Below the pieces are notes generated by a model. It did not search any database. It saw nothing but the letters and a program-made list of their open reading frames with translations, and had not been told where the DNA came from. From Microbacterium testaceum (lineage in GTDB: Bacteria; Actinomycetota; Actinomycetes; Actinomycetales; Microbacteriaceae): a stretch of DNA of 64,000 nucleotides. Of the stretch, positions 63,919-64,000 are shown piece by piece. The position numbers and the translations under genes are program-made. Every line of letters begins with the position of its first letter. The stretch's first letter is position 1. The DNA is taken from NCBI RefSeq assembly GCF_029761935.1, contig NZ_CP121699.1:3100001-3164000 (forward strand). The letters run 5' to 3'.

Positions 63919-64000
63919 TGAGCGATTCCCCCCGCGAATTCCACAAGCCGGTTCGGCGTCCCGCAGAGCTGTTCGACCGTCTGTTCGCGGCGGAGGACCC
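63918..64000 (+). CDS. N-terminal part of an unrecognised protein (cut by window edge)
   Basis: Only 27 residues are visible: MSDSPREFHKPVRRPAELFD and a few more (RLFAAEDP). There is too little sequence to name it. The TANNNT box just upstream supports the start. Confidence 0.5.
   Translation, partial: MSDSPREFHKPVRRPAELFDRLFAAED

Overview
The window is a high-GC actinobacterial chromosome segment, most likely Microbacterium or a close Microbacteriaceae relative. This is inferred from the GC-rich third codon positions, many GTG starts, GTGA/ATGA gene overlaps, and gene order. The stretch acs - 6C RNA - tad pilus genes - topA - tmk - holB, together with the nearby ponA2-like PBP / metallophosphoesterase / DUF4177 / RidA cluster, matches a block conserved in Mycobacterium and Streptomyces. 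I see no rRNA, phage, insertion sequence or CRISPR array.

Bases 1-11245 hold one long same-strand surface operon. It encodes two large exported, membrane-anchored proteins (the first cut by the window edge), a PstS-like secreted binding protein, a secreted protein with an Ig-like and a WxL-like domain, a DUF916 (WxL-interacting type) membrane protein, a Ser/Gly/Thr-rich anchored protein, a sortase-fold membrane protein lacking the catalytic His and Cys, a PstB-type ATPase with a long extra N-terminus and no permease partner in view, and an LmeA-like DUF2993 protein. This is the most unusual part of the window. It looks like a cell-surface complex built from WxL-cluster and phosphate-uptake components.

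11315-21562 carries a ThrE-type exporter, the aspartate pathway pair lysC-asd, mqo, tdk, galE, a FadR-type regulator, a siderophore-interacting reductase, a HAD phosphatase and tRNA-Pro. 21695-28610 carries a predicted thioester adhesin with a LAQTG sorting motif, a metallophosphoesterase, a PASTA-containing class A PBP, DUF4177, RidA and a PAP2 phosphatase. 28666-40995 is the conserved acs / 6C RNA / tad / topA / tmk / holB block, followed by a TAP-type lipoprotein hydrolase and deoC. 41061-50877 has tRNA-Thr, small membrane proteins, an MMPL exporter, pncA, an orphan PAS histidine kinase, a membrane sulfite-oxidase-fold protein, an EamA/Lrp divergent pair and an aldo-keto reductase.

50936-54039 encodes a folate-independent methionine synthase pair of the MesD/MesX type with a divergent LysR regulator. 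54065-55660 has a frameshifted DsbA-like gene and a CmtR-like/CDF metal efflux pair. 55783-58128 has LtrA, poorly defined small genes and tRNA-Lys. 58168-61306 is an iron-siderophore ABC importer with an IdeR/DtxR-type iron box between its divergent units. 61413-63820 is a sigK-rskA-fasciclin module. A new gene begins at 63918.

A short word, GGATGCC (or its complement GGCATCC), occurs about 77 times by eye and often pairs up to form terminator stems. Several genes have a TANNNT box six or seven bases before the start codon, suggesting leaderless mRNAs.
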